Of a stretch of 64,000 nucleotides of DNA, positions 16,055 to 25,262 are shown piece after piece. The notes under the pieces were generated by a model. That model saw only the letters and a program-made list of their open reading frames with translations, searched no databases and had not been told where the DNA came from. The DNA comes from Streptomyces cellulosae (lineage in GTDB: Bacteria > Actinomycetota > Actinomycetes > Streptomycetales > Streptomycetaceae), in assembly GCA_014655195.1 (NCBI GenBank), contig BNBH01000018.1, positions 62,001 to 126,000 on the forward strand, read 5' to 3'. Position numbers and translations under genes: made by a program. Position 1 is the stretch's first letter. The number at the start of each line of letters is the position of its first letter.

Positions 16055-16804
16055 TCAGGTGGCGTCCAGGGTCACCGTGAAGGAGAAACGGTCCCCCCGG
16101 TAGTGGATCACGGCCACGTCCAGCGCCTTTCCGGCGGAGTCGTAGGTGACGCCCGTGTAGTGCAGGATCGGGCTGAGCAGCGGGACCCGGAGCAGCCGCG
16201 CCGTCTCCGGGTCCGCGAGCCGCGCCTCCACGGTGTCCGTGATGCGGCTGATGTCCGCGCCGACGACGTCCCGCAGCACCTTCGTCATCGGCCACCGCAC
16301 CAGATCCTGCGGATCGATCCGCCCGGCCAGCTCCGGACGGACGTAGTTGCGGGCGTGGTTGGTCGGCTCGCCCGTCTTCTCGTCGCTGCGCAGCCGGTGG
16401 TAGGCGGCCGTCTCCGTCAGATCCGGGAAGTGCTCGGCGAGTTCGGACGGCACCGGCGCAGGGCCGTGCTCCAGCAGCTCCGTCGTCATGCCGGACTGCT
16501 GGGCCACGATCGCGTCGACCGAGCCCAGCAGCCGCACCGGCGCGCCCCTGCGGGCGCCCGGCTCGATGAACGTGCCGCGCCGCCGGTGCCGGGTGATCAG
16601 CCCCTCGTCCTCCAGCTCCTTCAGCGCCTGCCGCATGGTCAGCACGCTCACCCCGTAGTGCCCGGCCAGCTGCTCCTCGGTGGGCAGGCGCAGCGGGTCG
16701 TGGGGCGAGCGGCCGAGGATCGAGGCGCGCAGCGACTGCGACACCTGATACCAGAGCGGCAGCTTGCGGTTGAGGACGATCGAGTCCGGAGCGAAGGAGG
16801 TCAC
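16055..16804 (-). CDS. GntR/HutC-family regulator linked to homogentisate catabolism
   Basis: A 249-residue regulator. The N-terminal winged helix is of GntR type (KLPLWYQVSQSLRASIL, LPTEEQLAGHYGVSVLTMRQALKEL, GLITRHRRRGTFI). The C-terminal half is a UTRA ligand domain (YHRLRSDEKTGEP, SPILHYTGVTYDSAGKALDVAVIHYRGDRF in parts). It follows the homogentisate dioxygenase gene by 27 bases on the same strand, so the two probably form an operon with the regulator sensing a tyrosine-pathway intermediate. An imperfect palindrome upstream of hmgA (18222-18241) is the candidate site. Confidence 0.93.
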   Translation of the reverse strand: MTSFAPDSIVLNRKLPLWYQVSQSLRASILGRSPHDPLRLPTEEQLAGHYGVSVLTMRQALKELEDEGLITRHRRRGTFIEPGARRGAPVRLLGSVDAIVAQQSGMTTELLEHGPAPVPSELAEHFPDLTETAAYHRLRSDEKTGEPTNHARNYVRPELAGRIDPQDLVRWPMTKVLRDVVGADISRITDTVEARLADPETARLLRVPLLSPILHYTGVTYDSAGKALDVAVIHYRGDRFSFTVTLDAT

Positions 16805-16831
16805 GCGCTATCCGTACCGGTCGGAGAACGG

Positions 16832-18193
16832 TCAGTGCAATGGCCGGAAGTGACGCTCCAGGCCCTGCCACACGTCGTCGTACCCCTGCTGCAGGTGCTC
16901 CGCGCGTGCCGCCTGAGGGGTGAGGGACACCGGCCAGCGGGTCTCGAACATGAAGGCAAGACCGTCGTCGATCCTCTGCGGCCTCAGCTCCGCCGCGCTC
17001 GCCCGGTCGAACGTCTCCCGGTCCGGGCCGTGCGCCGACATCATGTTGTGCAGCGAGCCGCCGCCCGGCACGAAGCCCCCCTCCCCGGCCGCCTTCGCGT
17101 CGTACGCGCCCTCGATCAGGCCCATGTACTCGCTCATCACGTTCCGGTGGAAGTACGGCGGCCGGAACGTGTCCTCGCCGACCAGCCAGCGCGGCGCGAA
17201 CACCACGAAGTCCACGCCCGCGAGACCCGGGGTGTCGCTGGGGGAGGTCAGCACGGTGAAGATCGACGGGTCCGGGTGGTCGTAGGAGATGGTGCCCATC
17301 ACATTGAACCGGCGCAGGTCGTAGGCGTACGGCACATGGTTGCCGTGCCAGGCGACGACGTCCAGCGGGGAGTGGTCGTAGGTGGCCGACCACAGGTTGC
17401 CGCAGAACTTGTTCACCACCTCCACCGGGCCCTCGACGTCCTCGTACGCGGCGACCGGGGCGCGGAAGTCCCGTGCGTTCGCGAGCCCGTTGGCGCCGAT
17501 CGGGCCGAGGTCGGGCAGCCGGAACGGCGCACCATAGTTCTCGCACACATAGCCGCGGGCGGTCTCGTCCAGCAGTTCCACACGGAACCGCACCCCACGC
17601 GGGATCAGCGCGATGTGTCCCGGCTCCACATGCAGCATGCCGAACTCCGTGCGCAGCAGCAGTCCGCCGCGCTCCGGCACGATCAGCAGCTCACCGTCGG
17701 CGCTGCTGAACACCCGCCGCATGGAGGCGTTGGCGTGGTACAGGTGCACCGCCATGCCGCTGCGCTGGGTCACGTCGCCGTTGCCGCCCAGGGTCCACAG
17801 ACCGGCCAGGAAGTCGGTGTCCTCGGCCGGCTCCGGCAGCGGGTTCCAGCGGAGCCGGTTGGGGTCGGGCACGGTCTGGGTGAAGGGCGCCGAGCGCAGC
17901 GCGCCGTTGCCCGTGCGGGTGAACGCCGGGTGTGCGGCCGACGGGCGGATCCGGTACAGCCACGAGCGGCGGTTGTGGGCCCGCGGCTCGGTGAAGGCCG
18001 ACCCGCTCAGCTGCTCCGCGTACAGCCCGAGCGGCGCGCGCTGCGGGGAGTTGCGGCCCACGGGCAGAGCTCCCGGGACCGCCTCCGAGCTGTGCTCGTT
18101 GCCGAAGCCGGAGAGGTGCTCCAGCCCCTCGGCGATCTTGCGCGCCTCCTCGCGTTCCGTCGCGCTCCCGCGGGCGGTGGCCCCGTCGCTCAT
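16832..18193 (-). CDS. hmgA: Homogentisate 1,2-dioxygenase
   Basis: A 453-residue Fe(II) dioxygenase that opens the ring of homogentisate to maleylacetoacetate in tyrosine and phenylalanine breakdown. Family landmarks are LSGFGNEHSSEAVPGALP, the segment WHGNHVPYAYDLRRFNVMG, SPSDTPGLAGVDFVVFAPRW and the iron-ligand region FRPPYFHRNVMSEYMGLIEG. Length is close to other HmgA proteins. It is cytoplasmic. The gene is followed by a HutC-type regulator and preceded by a palindrome 29 bases before the ATG. Other pathway genes (maleylacetoacetate isomerase, fumarylacetoacetase) are not in the window. Confidence 0.97.
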   Translation of the reverse strand: MSDGATARGSATEREEARKIAEGLEHLSGFGNEHSSEAVPGALPVGRNSPQRAPLGLYAEQLSGSAFTEPRAHNRRSWLYRIRPSAAHPAFTRTGNGALRSAPFTQTVPDPNRLRWNPLPEPAEDTDFLAGLWTLGGNGDVTQRSGMAVHLYHANASMRRVFSSADGELLIVPERGGLLLRTEFGMLHVEPGHIALIPRGVRFRVELLDETARGYVCENYGAPFRLPDLGPIGANGLANARDFRAPVAAYEDVEGPVEVVNKFCGNLWSATYDHSPLDVVAWHGNHVPYAYDLRRFNVMGTISYDHPDPSIFTVLTSPSDTPGLAGVDFVVFAPRWLVGEDTFRPPYFHRNVMSEYMGLIEGAYDAKAAGEGGFVPGGGSLHNMMSAHGPDRETFDRASAAELRPQRIDDGLAFMFETRWPVSLTPQAARAEHLQQGYDDVWQGLERHFRPLH

Positions 18194-18221
18194 GTCCGCT
18201 GCTCCCTTGCACCGAGCCGAT

Positions 18222-18241
18222 TCCTATGGGACACCGTAGGA
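18222..18241. promoter_or_regulatory. Imperfect palindrome upstream of hmgA
   Basis: TCCTATGG-GACA-CCGTAGGA, eight-base arms with one mismatch, placed 29 bases before the hmgA start. It is a candidate operator for the downstream HutC-type regulator. Confidence 0.45.
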
Positions 18242-18374
18242 TTGCGGTTACCCGGGCGCAAGGGCGCCGCGCGGTCTCCTTCCGGGGCCGGACCTCCCCT
18301 CCCCTTCACGGAGGACCGGGAACCAGACTCCAGGGGGATTCGCGCGTTCGGACCGCTGTTCTACGCTCCCCGGC

Positions 18375-18947
18375 ATGACGTGGAGGCGGACGGCGGTCAT
18401 CCCCGCGCTCGCGGTCTGTGTCGTCGTGCTGGCCGGACCCGCGGGCTGCGACACCCCGGGCGGCCAGGGCGCGGACGAGGTGTCGTCCTCACCCGTGGGC
18501 CGGCTCCTCGACGAGCGCTCCGAGGACGGCAGCCCTTACCGGGAGGTGGACGAGGAGGGCGCGCCCCAGGTCACCGTGGAGGTCGCCCCCGACGCCGAGG
18601 GCGGCTGGGACGTACGGCTGCGGGTGCGCGACTTCCGCTTCTCGCCCGACGGCACGGGCCGCCGCGCCGAGGCCGGCCGGGGCGTGGCGCACCTGGAGGT
18701 GAACGGCCGGCGCGTCGCCGTGCTGCGCACCCCCGAGTACCACCTCGCCGCCGGCGCCTTCCCGCGTGGCACCCACCAGGTCACCGCGCGGCTGTACGCC
18801 GACGACGGGTCCGTCTGGGCGGTCGACGGCGAGCCCGTGGAGAGCACCGCCGACATCACCGTCTCCGGGCAGGAGCCGACCACCGAGCAGAGCGTGGCGC
18901 CGCTCGCCGAGGGGCCCGGTTCACCCGGCGGGCCCGGGCAGGCATGA
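18375..18947 (+). CDS. Putative lipoprotein of unknown function
   Basis: A 190-residue secreted protein. The N-terminus (MTWRRTAVIPALAVCVVVLAGPAGC) has a basic start, a hydrophobic core and a PAGC sequence at residue 25 that is close to a lipobox, so lipid anchoring is probable. The mature part is beta-rich (GWDVRLRVRDFRFSPDGTG, GTHQVTARLYADDGSVWAV). The C-terminus is Gly/Pro rich. I know no function. Its stop overlaps the start of the TetR gene (ATGATGA), which suggests translational coupling. Confidence 0.8.
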   Translation: MTWRRTAVIPALAVCVVVLAGPAGCDTPGGQGADEVSSSPVGRLLDERSEDGSPYREVDEEGAPQVTVEVAPDAEGGWDVRLRVRDFRFSPDGTGRRAEAGRGVAHLEVNGRRVAVLRTPEYHLAAGAFPRGTHQVTARLYADDGSVWAVDGEPVESTADITVSGQEPTTEQSVAPLAEGPGSPGGPGQA

Positions 18948-19564
18948 TGAGGGCCGTGTCCCACACGCCATCGCTCCGCCGGGCGCCGGTGCAGCGGCGC
19001 AGCGCCGAACGGCTGGCCAGGATCCTCGACGCCTGCGCCGGCCTCCTCGACGAGGTCGGCTACGACGACCTGAGCACCCGCGCCGTCGCCGAGCGCGCCG
19101 GGGTGCCCATCGGCTCCGTCTACCGCTTCTTCTCCAACAAACGCCAGATGGCCGACGCGCTCGCCGAGCGCAACCTGGAGCGCTTCACCGACCGTGTCAC
19201 CGACCGGCTGACCGTCACCGGCGACCGCGGCTGGCGGCACGCCATGGACGTCGTGCTCGACACCTACCTGGACATGAAGCGCACCGCCCCCGGCTTCTCC
19301 CTCGTCGACTTCGGCAACCAGATCCCCGTCGGCGCGCGCCGCGCCGAGCCCAACCACCGCGTCGCCGACCGGCTCACCGCGATGCTCTCCGGCTACCTGG
19401 GCCGCCCGGCCGACGACGACCTGCGCCGCACCTTCCTGGTCGCCGTGGAGACCGCCGACGCCCTGGTCGACCTGGCGTTCCGGGTGGCGCCCGAGGGGGA
19501 CGAGAAGGTCATCGCCGAACTGCGCGCGCTGCTGAGGGCGTATCTGGCCCGCGTCCTGGACTGA
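18944..19564 (+). CDS. TetR-family regulator
   Basis: A 206-residue regulator with a standard helix-turn-helix (LLDEVGYDDLSTRAVAERAG, then IGSVYRFFSNKRQMADAL) and a helical ligand domain ending LRALLRAYLARVLD. Start options are ATG 18944, ATG 18947 and GTG 18956; the first overlaps the lipoprotein stop. By position it resembles S. coelicolor SCO1712, reported to affect antibiotic production; this link is from memory. A TetR-type site lies 40 bases downstream, before the molybdopterin oxidoreductase gene (19605-19624), and could be its target. Confidence 0.92.
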   Translation: MMRAVSHTPSLRRAPVQRRSAERLARILDACAGLLDEVGYDDLSTRAVAERAGVPIGSVYRFFSNKRQMADALAERNLERFTDRVTDRLTVTGDRGWRHAMDVVLDTYLDMKRTAPGFSLVDFGNQIPVGARRAEPNHRVADRLTAMLSGYLGRPADDDLRRTFLVAVETADALVDLAFRVAPEGDEKVIAELRALLRAYLARVLD

Positions 19565-19604
19565 TCCCCGGTTCCCGCCCGGTTTCCCGCACGCCCTCCC
19601 CTCC

Positions 19605-19624
19605 ATGCGTACCGGTCGGTATGC
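19605..19624. promoter_or_regulatory. ACCGGTCGGTATGC operator-like site before the molybdopterin oxidoreductase
   Basis: ATGCGTACCGGTCGGTATGC. Its minus strand contains GCATACCGACCGGT, identical to elements at 38759-38772 and 42991-43004. It lies 42 bases before the GTG start of the oxidoreductase. Confidence 0.55.
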
Positions 19625-19666
19625 TCGGCCCGTCCGTGCGTCACCGCCGCCGTACCGGGAGGACCC

Positions 19667-21931
19667 GTGTCCCGCACCGCCCTGCGTATCTGCCCCCTGT
19701 GCGAGGCCACCTGCGGCCTGGTCCTCACCGTCGACGACGGCAAGGTCACCGGCGCCCGCGGTGACCGCGACGACGTGTTCAGCAAGGGCTTCGTCTGCCC
19801 CAAGGGCGCCGCCTTCCCGGAGGTCGACTCCGACCCCGACCGGCTGCGCACCCCGCTCGTCCGCGTCGACGGGGAACTGCGCGAGGCCACCTGGGAGGAG
19901 GCCTTCGACGCCGTCGCCGCCGGACTGCGGGGCGTCGTCGAGCGGCACGGCCCGCACGCCGTCGGCGTCGTCCTCGGCAACCCCAACGTCCACACCATGG
20001 CCGGCGCCCTCTACCCGCCGCTGCTCGTCGGCGGGCTCGGCACCCGCAGCCTCTTCACCGCGTCCACCGTCGACCAGATGCCCAAGCACGTCTCCAGCGG
20101 GCTCCTCTTCGGCGACGCCAACCTCATCCCCGTGCCCGACCTGGACCGCACCGACCATCTGCTGCTGATCGGCGCCAACCCGCTCGAGTCCAACGGCAGC
20201 CTGTGCACCGCGCCCGACTTCCCCGGCCGGCTCAAGGCGCTCAAGGCGCGCGGCGGCACCCTCACCGTCGTCGACCCGCGCCGCACCCGCACCGCCCGCC
20301 TCGCCGACCGGCACCTCGCCGTCCGCCCCGGCACCGACGCGCTGCTGCTCGCCGCGATCGCCCGCACCCTCTTCGACGAGGACCTCGTCGACCTCGGCGC
20401 CGCCGCACCGCACACCGAGGGCGTCGCCGAACTCTCCGACGCCCTCGCCGGTTTCACCCCCGAGGCCGTCGCGGACGCCTGCGACGTCGACGCCGACGTC
20501 ATCCGCGCCCTCGCCCGCGAACTCGCCGCCGCGCCCACCGCCGCCGTCTACGCCCGCATCGGCAGCTGCACCGTCCCGCACGGCACCCTCGCCAGCTGGC
20601 TCGTCGACGTCCTCAACGCCCTCACCGGCAACCTCGACCGGCCGGGCGGCGCGCTCTTCCCGCAGGCCGCCACCGACAAGACACCGCGCCCCGCCGGACC
20701 CGGCCGCGGCTTCGCCCTCGGCCGCTGGCACTCGCGCGTCGGCCGCCACCCCGAGGCGAAGGGCGAGCTGCCGCTGTCCGCCCTCGCCGAGGAGATCGAC
20801 ACCCCCACCGAGGAGGGCGCCCCGGTCCGCGCCGTCGTCGCCGTCGGCGCCAACCCGGTGCTCTCCGCGCCCGACGGCGACCGGCTGGACAAGGCGCTCG
20901 CCTCCCTCGACTTCATGGTGAGCGTCGACCCGTACCTCAACGAGACCTCCCGGCACGCGCACGTCGTCCTGCCGCCGCCCCCGCCGTCGCAGAGCCCGCA
21001 CCACGACTTCGCCTTCAACACCCTCGCCGTGCGCAACCAGGTCCGCTACACGCGCCCCGCAGCGCCCCTCGAACCCGGCCGCATGGCCGAGACCGAGATC
21101 CTCGCCCGGCTCGTCCTCGCCGCCACCGGCATGCACGGCGCCGACCCGTCCGCCGTGGACGACCTGGTGATCCGGCAGACCCTCGGCAAGGCCGTCACCG
21201 AACCCCACTCCCCGGTGCACGGCCGCGACCCGAAGGAACTCGCCGGCCTGCTCACCGGCGACAACGGCCCCGAGAAGCGCCTCGACATGATGCTCCGCCT
21301 CGGCCCCTACGGCGACGGCTTCGGCGCCGATCCCGACGGGCTCACCCTGGACAAGCTCCTCGCCCACCCGCACGGCATCGACCTCGGCCCGCTGCGCCCC
21401 CGCCTGCCCCAGCCGCTGAAGACCCGCAGCGGCAAGGTGGAACTGCTGCCCGCCCCGATCGCCGCCGACCTGCCCCGGCTGCGGGCCGCCCTGCGCGAAC
21501 GCCCCGACGGACTCGTCCTCGTCGGCCGCCGCCATCTGCGCTCCAACAACAGCTGGCTGCACAACGTCCCCGCCCTCACCGGCGGCTCCAACCGCTGCAC
21601 CCTGCACCTCCACCCCGACGACGCCGAACGCCTCGGCGTACGGGACGGGCAGCCCGTGCGGATCAAGGGCGCCGGGGGAGAGGTGACCGTCTCCGCAGAG
21701 GTCACCGACGCCGTGCGCCGCGGAGTGGTGAGCCTCCCGCACGGCTGGGGCCACGACCGGCCCGGCACCCGCACCCGGCACGCCTCCGCGAACCCCGGCG
21801 TCAACGTCAACCAGCTCCTCGACGGCAGTCTGCTCGATCCGCTGTCCGGCAACGCGGTGCTCAACGGCGTACCCGTCGAGGTGTCCCCGGAGCACGCCGA
21901 GGAGCCGGAAACGGTCACCGCGCTGACCTGA
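19667..21931 (+). CDS. Molybdopterin oxidoreductase with Fe-S cluster
   Basis: A 754-residue cytoplasmic enzyme of the DMSO reductase family. The N-terminus has the cluster motif C9-x2-C12-x3-C16 with Cys44 in KGFVCPKG, which binds one 4Fe-4S cluster. Molybdopterin-binding stretches follow (LLIGANPLESNG, VVDPRRTRTA, AVVAVGANPVLSAPDGD), and the C-terminal cofactor domain is VLVGRRHLRSNNSWLHNVP to GHDRPGTRTRHASANPGVNVN in segments. No Tat signal is seen. Electron partner and substrate are unknown. The GTG start has GGGAGGA just upstream. A TetR-type site precedes the gene and a TetR gene lies immediately before. Confidence 0.93.
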   Translation: MSRTALRICPLCEATCGLVLTVDDGKVTGARGDRDDVFSKGFVCPKGAAFPEVDSDPDRLRTPLVRVDGELREATWEEAFDAVAAGLRGVVERHGPHAVGVVLGNPNVHTMAGALYPPLLVGGLGTRSLFTASTVDQMPKHVSSGLLFGDANLIPVPDLDRTDHLLLIGANPLESNGSLCTAPDFPGRLKALKARGGTLTVVDPRRTRTARLADRHLAVRPGTDALLLAAIARTLFDEDLVDLGAAAPHTEGVAELSDALAGFTPEAVADACDVDADVIRALARELAAAPTAAVYARIGSCTVPHGTLASWLVDVLNALTGNLDRPGGALFPQAATDKTPRPAGPGRGFALGRWHSRVGRHPEAKGELPLSALAEEIDTPTEEGAPVRAVVAVGANPVLSAPDGDRLDKALASLDFMVSVDPYLNETSRHAHVVLPPPPPSQSPHHDFAFNTLAVRNQVRYTRPAAPLEPGRMAETEILARLVLAATGMHGADPSAVDDLVIRQTLGKAVTEPHSPVHGRDPKELAGLLTGDNGPEKRLDMMLRLGPYGDGFGADPDGLTLDKLLAHPHGIDLGPLRPRLPQPLKTRSGKVELLPAPIAADLPRLRAALRERPDGLVLVGRRHLRSNNSWLHNVPALTGGSNRCTLHLHPDDAERLGVRDGQPVRIKGAGGEVTVSAEVTDAVRRGVVSLPHGWGHDRPGTRTRHASANPGVNVNQLLDGSLLDPLSGNAVLNGVPVEVSPEHAEEPETVTALT

Positions 21932-22067
21932 GCAAACGTCTGACCTGGGGTTTTGCGCTTATTGCTCACGGTCCGACGTCTTGTTGACGCCGCCCGGACG
22001 TACCTAACGTCGTCACACCGCCGGCCCTCGGCCGGATGTTCAAGGGCGAACGTTAGGTGTCCCATTC

Positions 22068-23489
22068 ATGCTGACCATCCTCGGCTTCGCCATGATCGCG
22101 ACCTTCCTGGTCCTGATCATGACGAAGAAGATGTCGCCGATCGCGGCGCTCGTGCTGATTCCCGCGCTGTTCTGTGTGGCCGTCGGCAAGGGCGCCCACC
22201 TCGGCGACTACGTCATCGACGGAGTGTCCAGCCTCGCCCCCACGGCGGCGATGCTGATGTTCGCGATCGTCTACTTCGGCGTCATGATCGACGTCGGGCT
22301 CTTCGACCCGGTCGTGCGCGGAATCCTCCGCTTCTGCAAGGCCGACCCGATGCGGGTCGTCGTGGGCACCGCCGTGCTCGCCGCGATCGTGTCGCTGGAC
22401 GGCGACGGCTCCACCACCTTCATGATCACCGTGTCGGCGATGTACCCGCTGTACAAGCGGCTGGGCATGAGCCTGGTCGTGATGACCGGCGTCGCCGCCA
22501 TGGCCAACGGCGTCATGAACACCGTCCCCTGGGGCGGCCCCACGGCCCGCGCGGCCACCGCGCTGAAGCTCGACGCCGCGGACATCTTCGTCCCGATGAT
22601 CCCCGCGCTGCTGGTCGGCCTGCTGGGTGTTTTCGGCCTCGCGTACGTGCTGGGGCTGCGGGAGCGGAGGCGGATCGGCGCGCTGCGTCTTCCGGATCCT
22701 TCGGACGAGGAGTCCGTCGAGACGAAGGAAGCGGTGCTGGTCGGTGCGGGCGCGGATGCCGGCGGCGGGCGTCTGGAGAAGCGGCCCGTCGGAGGCACGG
22801 ACGGCGTGGACGGCGATGGAAACGGCGGGGACGACGACGGGGACCTGCTCAAGGGCCTCGACCCGGACCGGCCGACCCTGCGGCCCCGCCTGTACTGGTT
22901 CAACGCGCTGCTCACCGGCACCCTGATCACGGCGATGATCCTGGAGTTGCTGCCCATCCCGGTGCTGTTCCTGCTGGGCGCCGCGCTCGCGCTCTCCGTC
23001 AACTACCCGCGCCTGCCCGACCAGAAGGCCCGCATCGCGGCCCACGCCGACAACGTCCTCAACGTCTCCGGCATGGTCTTCGCCGCCGCCGTCTTCACCG
23101 GCGTCCTCCAGGGCACCGGCATGGTCGACAGCATGGCGGGCTGGCTGGTCGACACCGTCCCCGCGGGCCTCGGCCCGCACATGGCGCTCGTCACCGGCGT
23201 GCTGAGCCTGCCGCTCACCTACTTCATGTCCAACGACGGCTTCTACTTCGGCGTCCTCCCCGTGCTCGCCGAGGCCGGGGCGGCGCACGGCGTCACCCCG
23301 CTGGAAATGGCCCGCGCCTCCCTCGTCGGTCAGCCGCTGCACATGTCGAGCCCGCTCGTCCCCGCGGTGTACGTCCTCGTCGGCATGGCCCGGGTCGAGT
23401 TCGGCGACCACACGCGGTTCGTGGTCAAGTGGGCTGCGCTGACGTGCCTGTTGATCCTGGCGGCCGGGATTCTGTTCGGCACGATCTGA
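22068..23489 (+). CDS. CitMHS-family metal-citrate transporter
   Basis: A 473-residue polytopic membrane protein with about 12 helices, starting MLTILGFAMIATFLVLIMTKKMSP. The family hallmark regions are AAIVSLDGDGSTTFMITVSAM, MANGVMNTVPWGGPTARAA and SNDGFYFGVLPVLAEAG. Members import citrate bound to a divalent or trivalent metal with protons. The counterpart in S. coelicolor (CitSc, SCO1710 as I recall) takes calcium- and iron-citrate. A long acidic Gly/Asp-rich loop (about residues 215-265) separates two halves. No two-component citrate sensor is adjacent. The MFS gene follows after 31 bases, perhaps in the same operon. Confidence 0.94.
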   Translation: MLTILGFAMIATFLVLIMTKKMSPIAALVLIPALFCVAVGKGAHLGDYVIDGVSSLAPTAAMLMFAIVYFGVMIDVGLFDPVVRGILRFCKADPMRVVVGTAVLAAIVSLDGDGSTTFMITVSAMYPLYKRLGMSLVVMTGVAAMANGVMNTVPWGGPTARAATALKLDAADIFVPMIPALLVGLLGVFGLAYVLGLRERRRIGALRLPDPSDEESVETKEAVLVGAGADAGGGRLEKRPVGGTDGVDGDGNGGDDDGDLLKGLDPDRPTLRPRLYWFNALLTGTLITAMILELLPIPVLFLLGAALALSVNYPRLPDQKARIAAHADNVLNVSGMVFAAAVFTGVLQGTGMVDSMAGWLVDTVPAGLGPHMALVTGVLSLPLTYFMSNDGFYFGVLPVLAEAGAAHGVTPLEMARASLVGQPLHMSSPLVPAVYVLVGMARVEFGDHTRFVVKWAALTCLLILAAGILFGTI

Positions 23490-23520
23490 ACAGGCGCCGC
23501 TTCTTGGAGAGGAATGTGTC

Positions 23521-24759
23521 ATGACGCCCGGCGGGAACCGCAGTTGGCTGCTCCGGCTCGTCATCGCCTTCGGCTTCGCGCAGGCGGCCGTGTCGATGGC
23601 CAGGCCCGCAGTCTCCTACCGGGCGCTGGCCCTCGGCGCGGACGAGCGGGCGGTCGGCGTCATCGCGGGCGTCTACGCGCTGCTGCCGCTGTTCGTCGCC
23701 GTCCCGCTCGGGCGGCGCACCGACCACGGCCGCTGCGCCCCGCTGCTGCCGACGGGCGTCGTGCTGATCTCCGCGGGCTGCGCGCTCAGCGGTGTCGCCG
23801 GGTCGCTGTGGACCATGGCGCTGTGGAGCGGGGTGATGGGTCTCGGGCACCTGTGCTTCGTGATCGGCGCGCAGTCGCTCGTCGCCCGCCAGTCCGCGCC
23901 GCACGAACAGGACCGCAACTTCGGGCACTTCACCATCGGCGCCTCGCTGGGGCAGCTCGCCGGGCCCATCGCGGCGGGCGCGCTGATCGGCGCGGACATG
24001 GCCCGGACCAGCGCGGTCGCGCTGCTCGTGGCGGGCGCGGGCGGGGCGGTCGCGCTCACCTCGCTGTGGCGCATCGAGAAACCGGGGGCGGTGAAACCCG
24101 GTACGGCGCGCGGCGACCGGGTGCCGGTAGGGGGCATCCTGCGGGCGCGGGGGGTGCCGGCGGGAATGCTGATCAGCGTGGCGGTGCTGTCGGCGACCGA
24201 CATCCTCACGGCGTACCTGCCGGTGGTCGGCGAGCACCGGGGGATCGACCCGGCCGTGGTCGGCCTGCTGCTCAGCCTGCGCGCGGCGGCGACGATCGCT
24301 TGCCGGCTGGTTCTCACGCCCTTGCTGCGGCTCCTCGGCCGCCGGGCCCTGCTCACGGTGACGTGCCTGCTGGGGGCACTGCTGTGCGCGGCGGTCGCGC
24401 TGCCGCTGCCGGTGCCGGTCCTGGCGCTCGTCCTCGCCGCCCTCGGCTTCTGCCTGGGCGTGGGCCAGCCACTCTCCATGACGACGGTCGTCCAAGCGGC
24501 CCCCGCTGCCGCCCGCTCCACCGCCCTGGCCCTCCGCCTGACGGGCAACCGCCTGGGCCAGGTCGCGGCCCCCGCGACGGCGGGCCTGATCGCCGGAGTG
24601 GCGGGCGTGGCGGCCCCGTTCGTGATGCTGGGCGCGTTGCTGCTGGCGTCGGCGGGGGTGGCGGTACGGACACCGGCGGGGCCGGCGCCGGAGGGGGCGG
24701 CGGGGGACGCGCCCGCCCCGTACGAGAAGCGCCGGTGCGAGGCGCGTAGGCCGCGGTGA
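23521..24759 (+). CDS. MFS transporter
   Basis: A 412-residue major facilitator with about 12 helices. Visible features are the early loop LGADERAVGVIAGVYALLPLFVAVPLGRRTDHG, containing the GRxxDxxG-like motif between helices 2 and 3, and repeated Gly/Ala-rich helices such as LVAGAGGAVALTSLWRIEK. The ATG at 23521 follows GGAGAGGAATGTGTC, with good spacing. The C-terminus is a soluble basic tail (YEKRRCEARRPR). Substrate is unknown; position after the citrate transporter suggests organic acid or a linked metabolite, but drug efflux is equally possible. Confidence 0.93.
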   Translation: MTPGGNRSWLLRLVIAFGFAQAAVSMARPAVSYRALALGADERAVGVIAGVYALLPLFVAVPLGRRTDHGRCAPLLPTGVVLISAGCALSGVAGSLWTMALWSGVMGLGHLCFVIGAQSLVARQSAPHEQDRNFGHFTIGASLGQLAGPIAAGALIGADMARTSAVALLVAGAGGAVALTSLWRIEKPGAVKPGTARGDRVPVGGILRARGVPAGMLISVAVLSATDILTAYLPVVGEHRGIDPAVVGLLLSLRAAATIACRLVLTPLLRLLGRRALLTVTCLLGALLCAAVALPLPVPVLALVLAALGFCLGVGQPLSMTTVVQAAPAAARSTALALRLTGNRLGQVAAPATAGLIAGVAGVAAPFVMLGALLLASAGVAVRTPAGPAPEGAAGDAPAPYEKRRCEARRPR

Positions 24760-24822
24760 CCCTGGCAGGATGACCCCGTTGCAACCGGGCCCTGACAGGT
24801 CCCGCGTACCGAGGGGGCCCGC

Positions 24823-25029
24823 ATGATCCTGACCGTCCTGATCGCCGTCCTGCTTCTCGTCCTCGCCGGCTACGCCTGCGTCTTCTGGGCCGCGCGCGGC
24901 GGCCCCCGCTGGACCCATGCGGTGGCGAAGGCGACCGTGGCCGCCGGCCGTGCGGCGAGCGTTCTCCTCCGCCCCGGCCGCTCGGGCACCCGCAGCGGCT
25001 CGAACCCCGACGACGGCGGCTCGTCCTGA
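24823..25029 (+). CDS. Small single-helix membrane protein
   Basis: A 68-residue protein with one N-terminal membrane helix (ILTVLIAVLLLVLAGYACVFW) followed by a basic, Ser/Gly-rich soluble tail. GAGGGGG precedes the ATG with good spacing. It has no recognisable domain. It stands alone between the MFS gene and the ABC ATPase gene, in the same orientation. Confidence 0.65.
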   Translation: MILTVLIAVLLLVLAGYACVFWAARGGPRWTHAVAKATVAAGRAASVLLRPGRSGTRSGSNPDDGGSS

Positions 25030-25262
25030 CCCCAGGGCACGACCCCGGGCCGAGGGCCCGGAAGCGCCCGCACGCGACCCTCCGCGCCGAATGCTTCCTT
25101 CCGGTTTCTCACCAGGCGGACGGAACGCCCCCGATCGCGTCCGTTGTCTTCCCCGGCCGCCTACTTTCCGTTAGCTTCCGTGACTCACACGCCCCGTACG
25201 ACCCGCACGAGGCGTCCGACCGCGGAGCCGCAGCGCCCTGATGAGCCCCCGGGGGCACTTTC

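Noticed and set aside
15320..19564. Very long plus-strand open frame covering hmgA and its regulator
   Set aside because: The protein has no domain except its last part, which is the true TetR at 18944-19564.
18536..21895. Very long minus-strand open frame opposite the molybdopterin oxidoreductase
   Set aside because: It is the mirror frame caused by G/C-rich third positions of the real plus-strand genes; no motif is present.
21932..22067. TTGACG plus TAACGT as a vegetative promoter for the citrate transporter
   Set aside because: The spacing is 15 bases with poor -10 agreement; I cannot support it.
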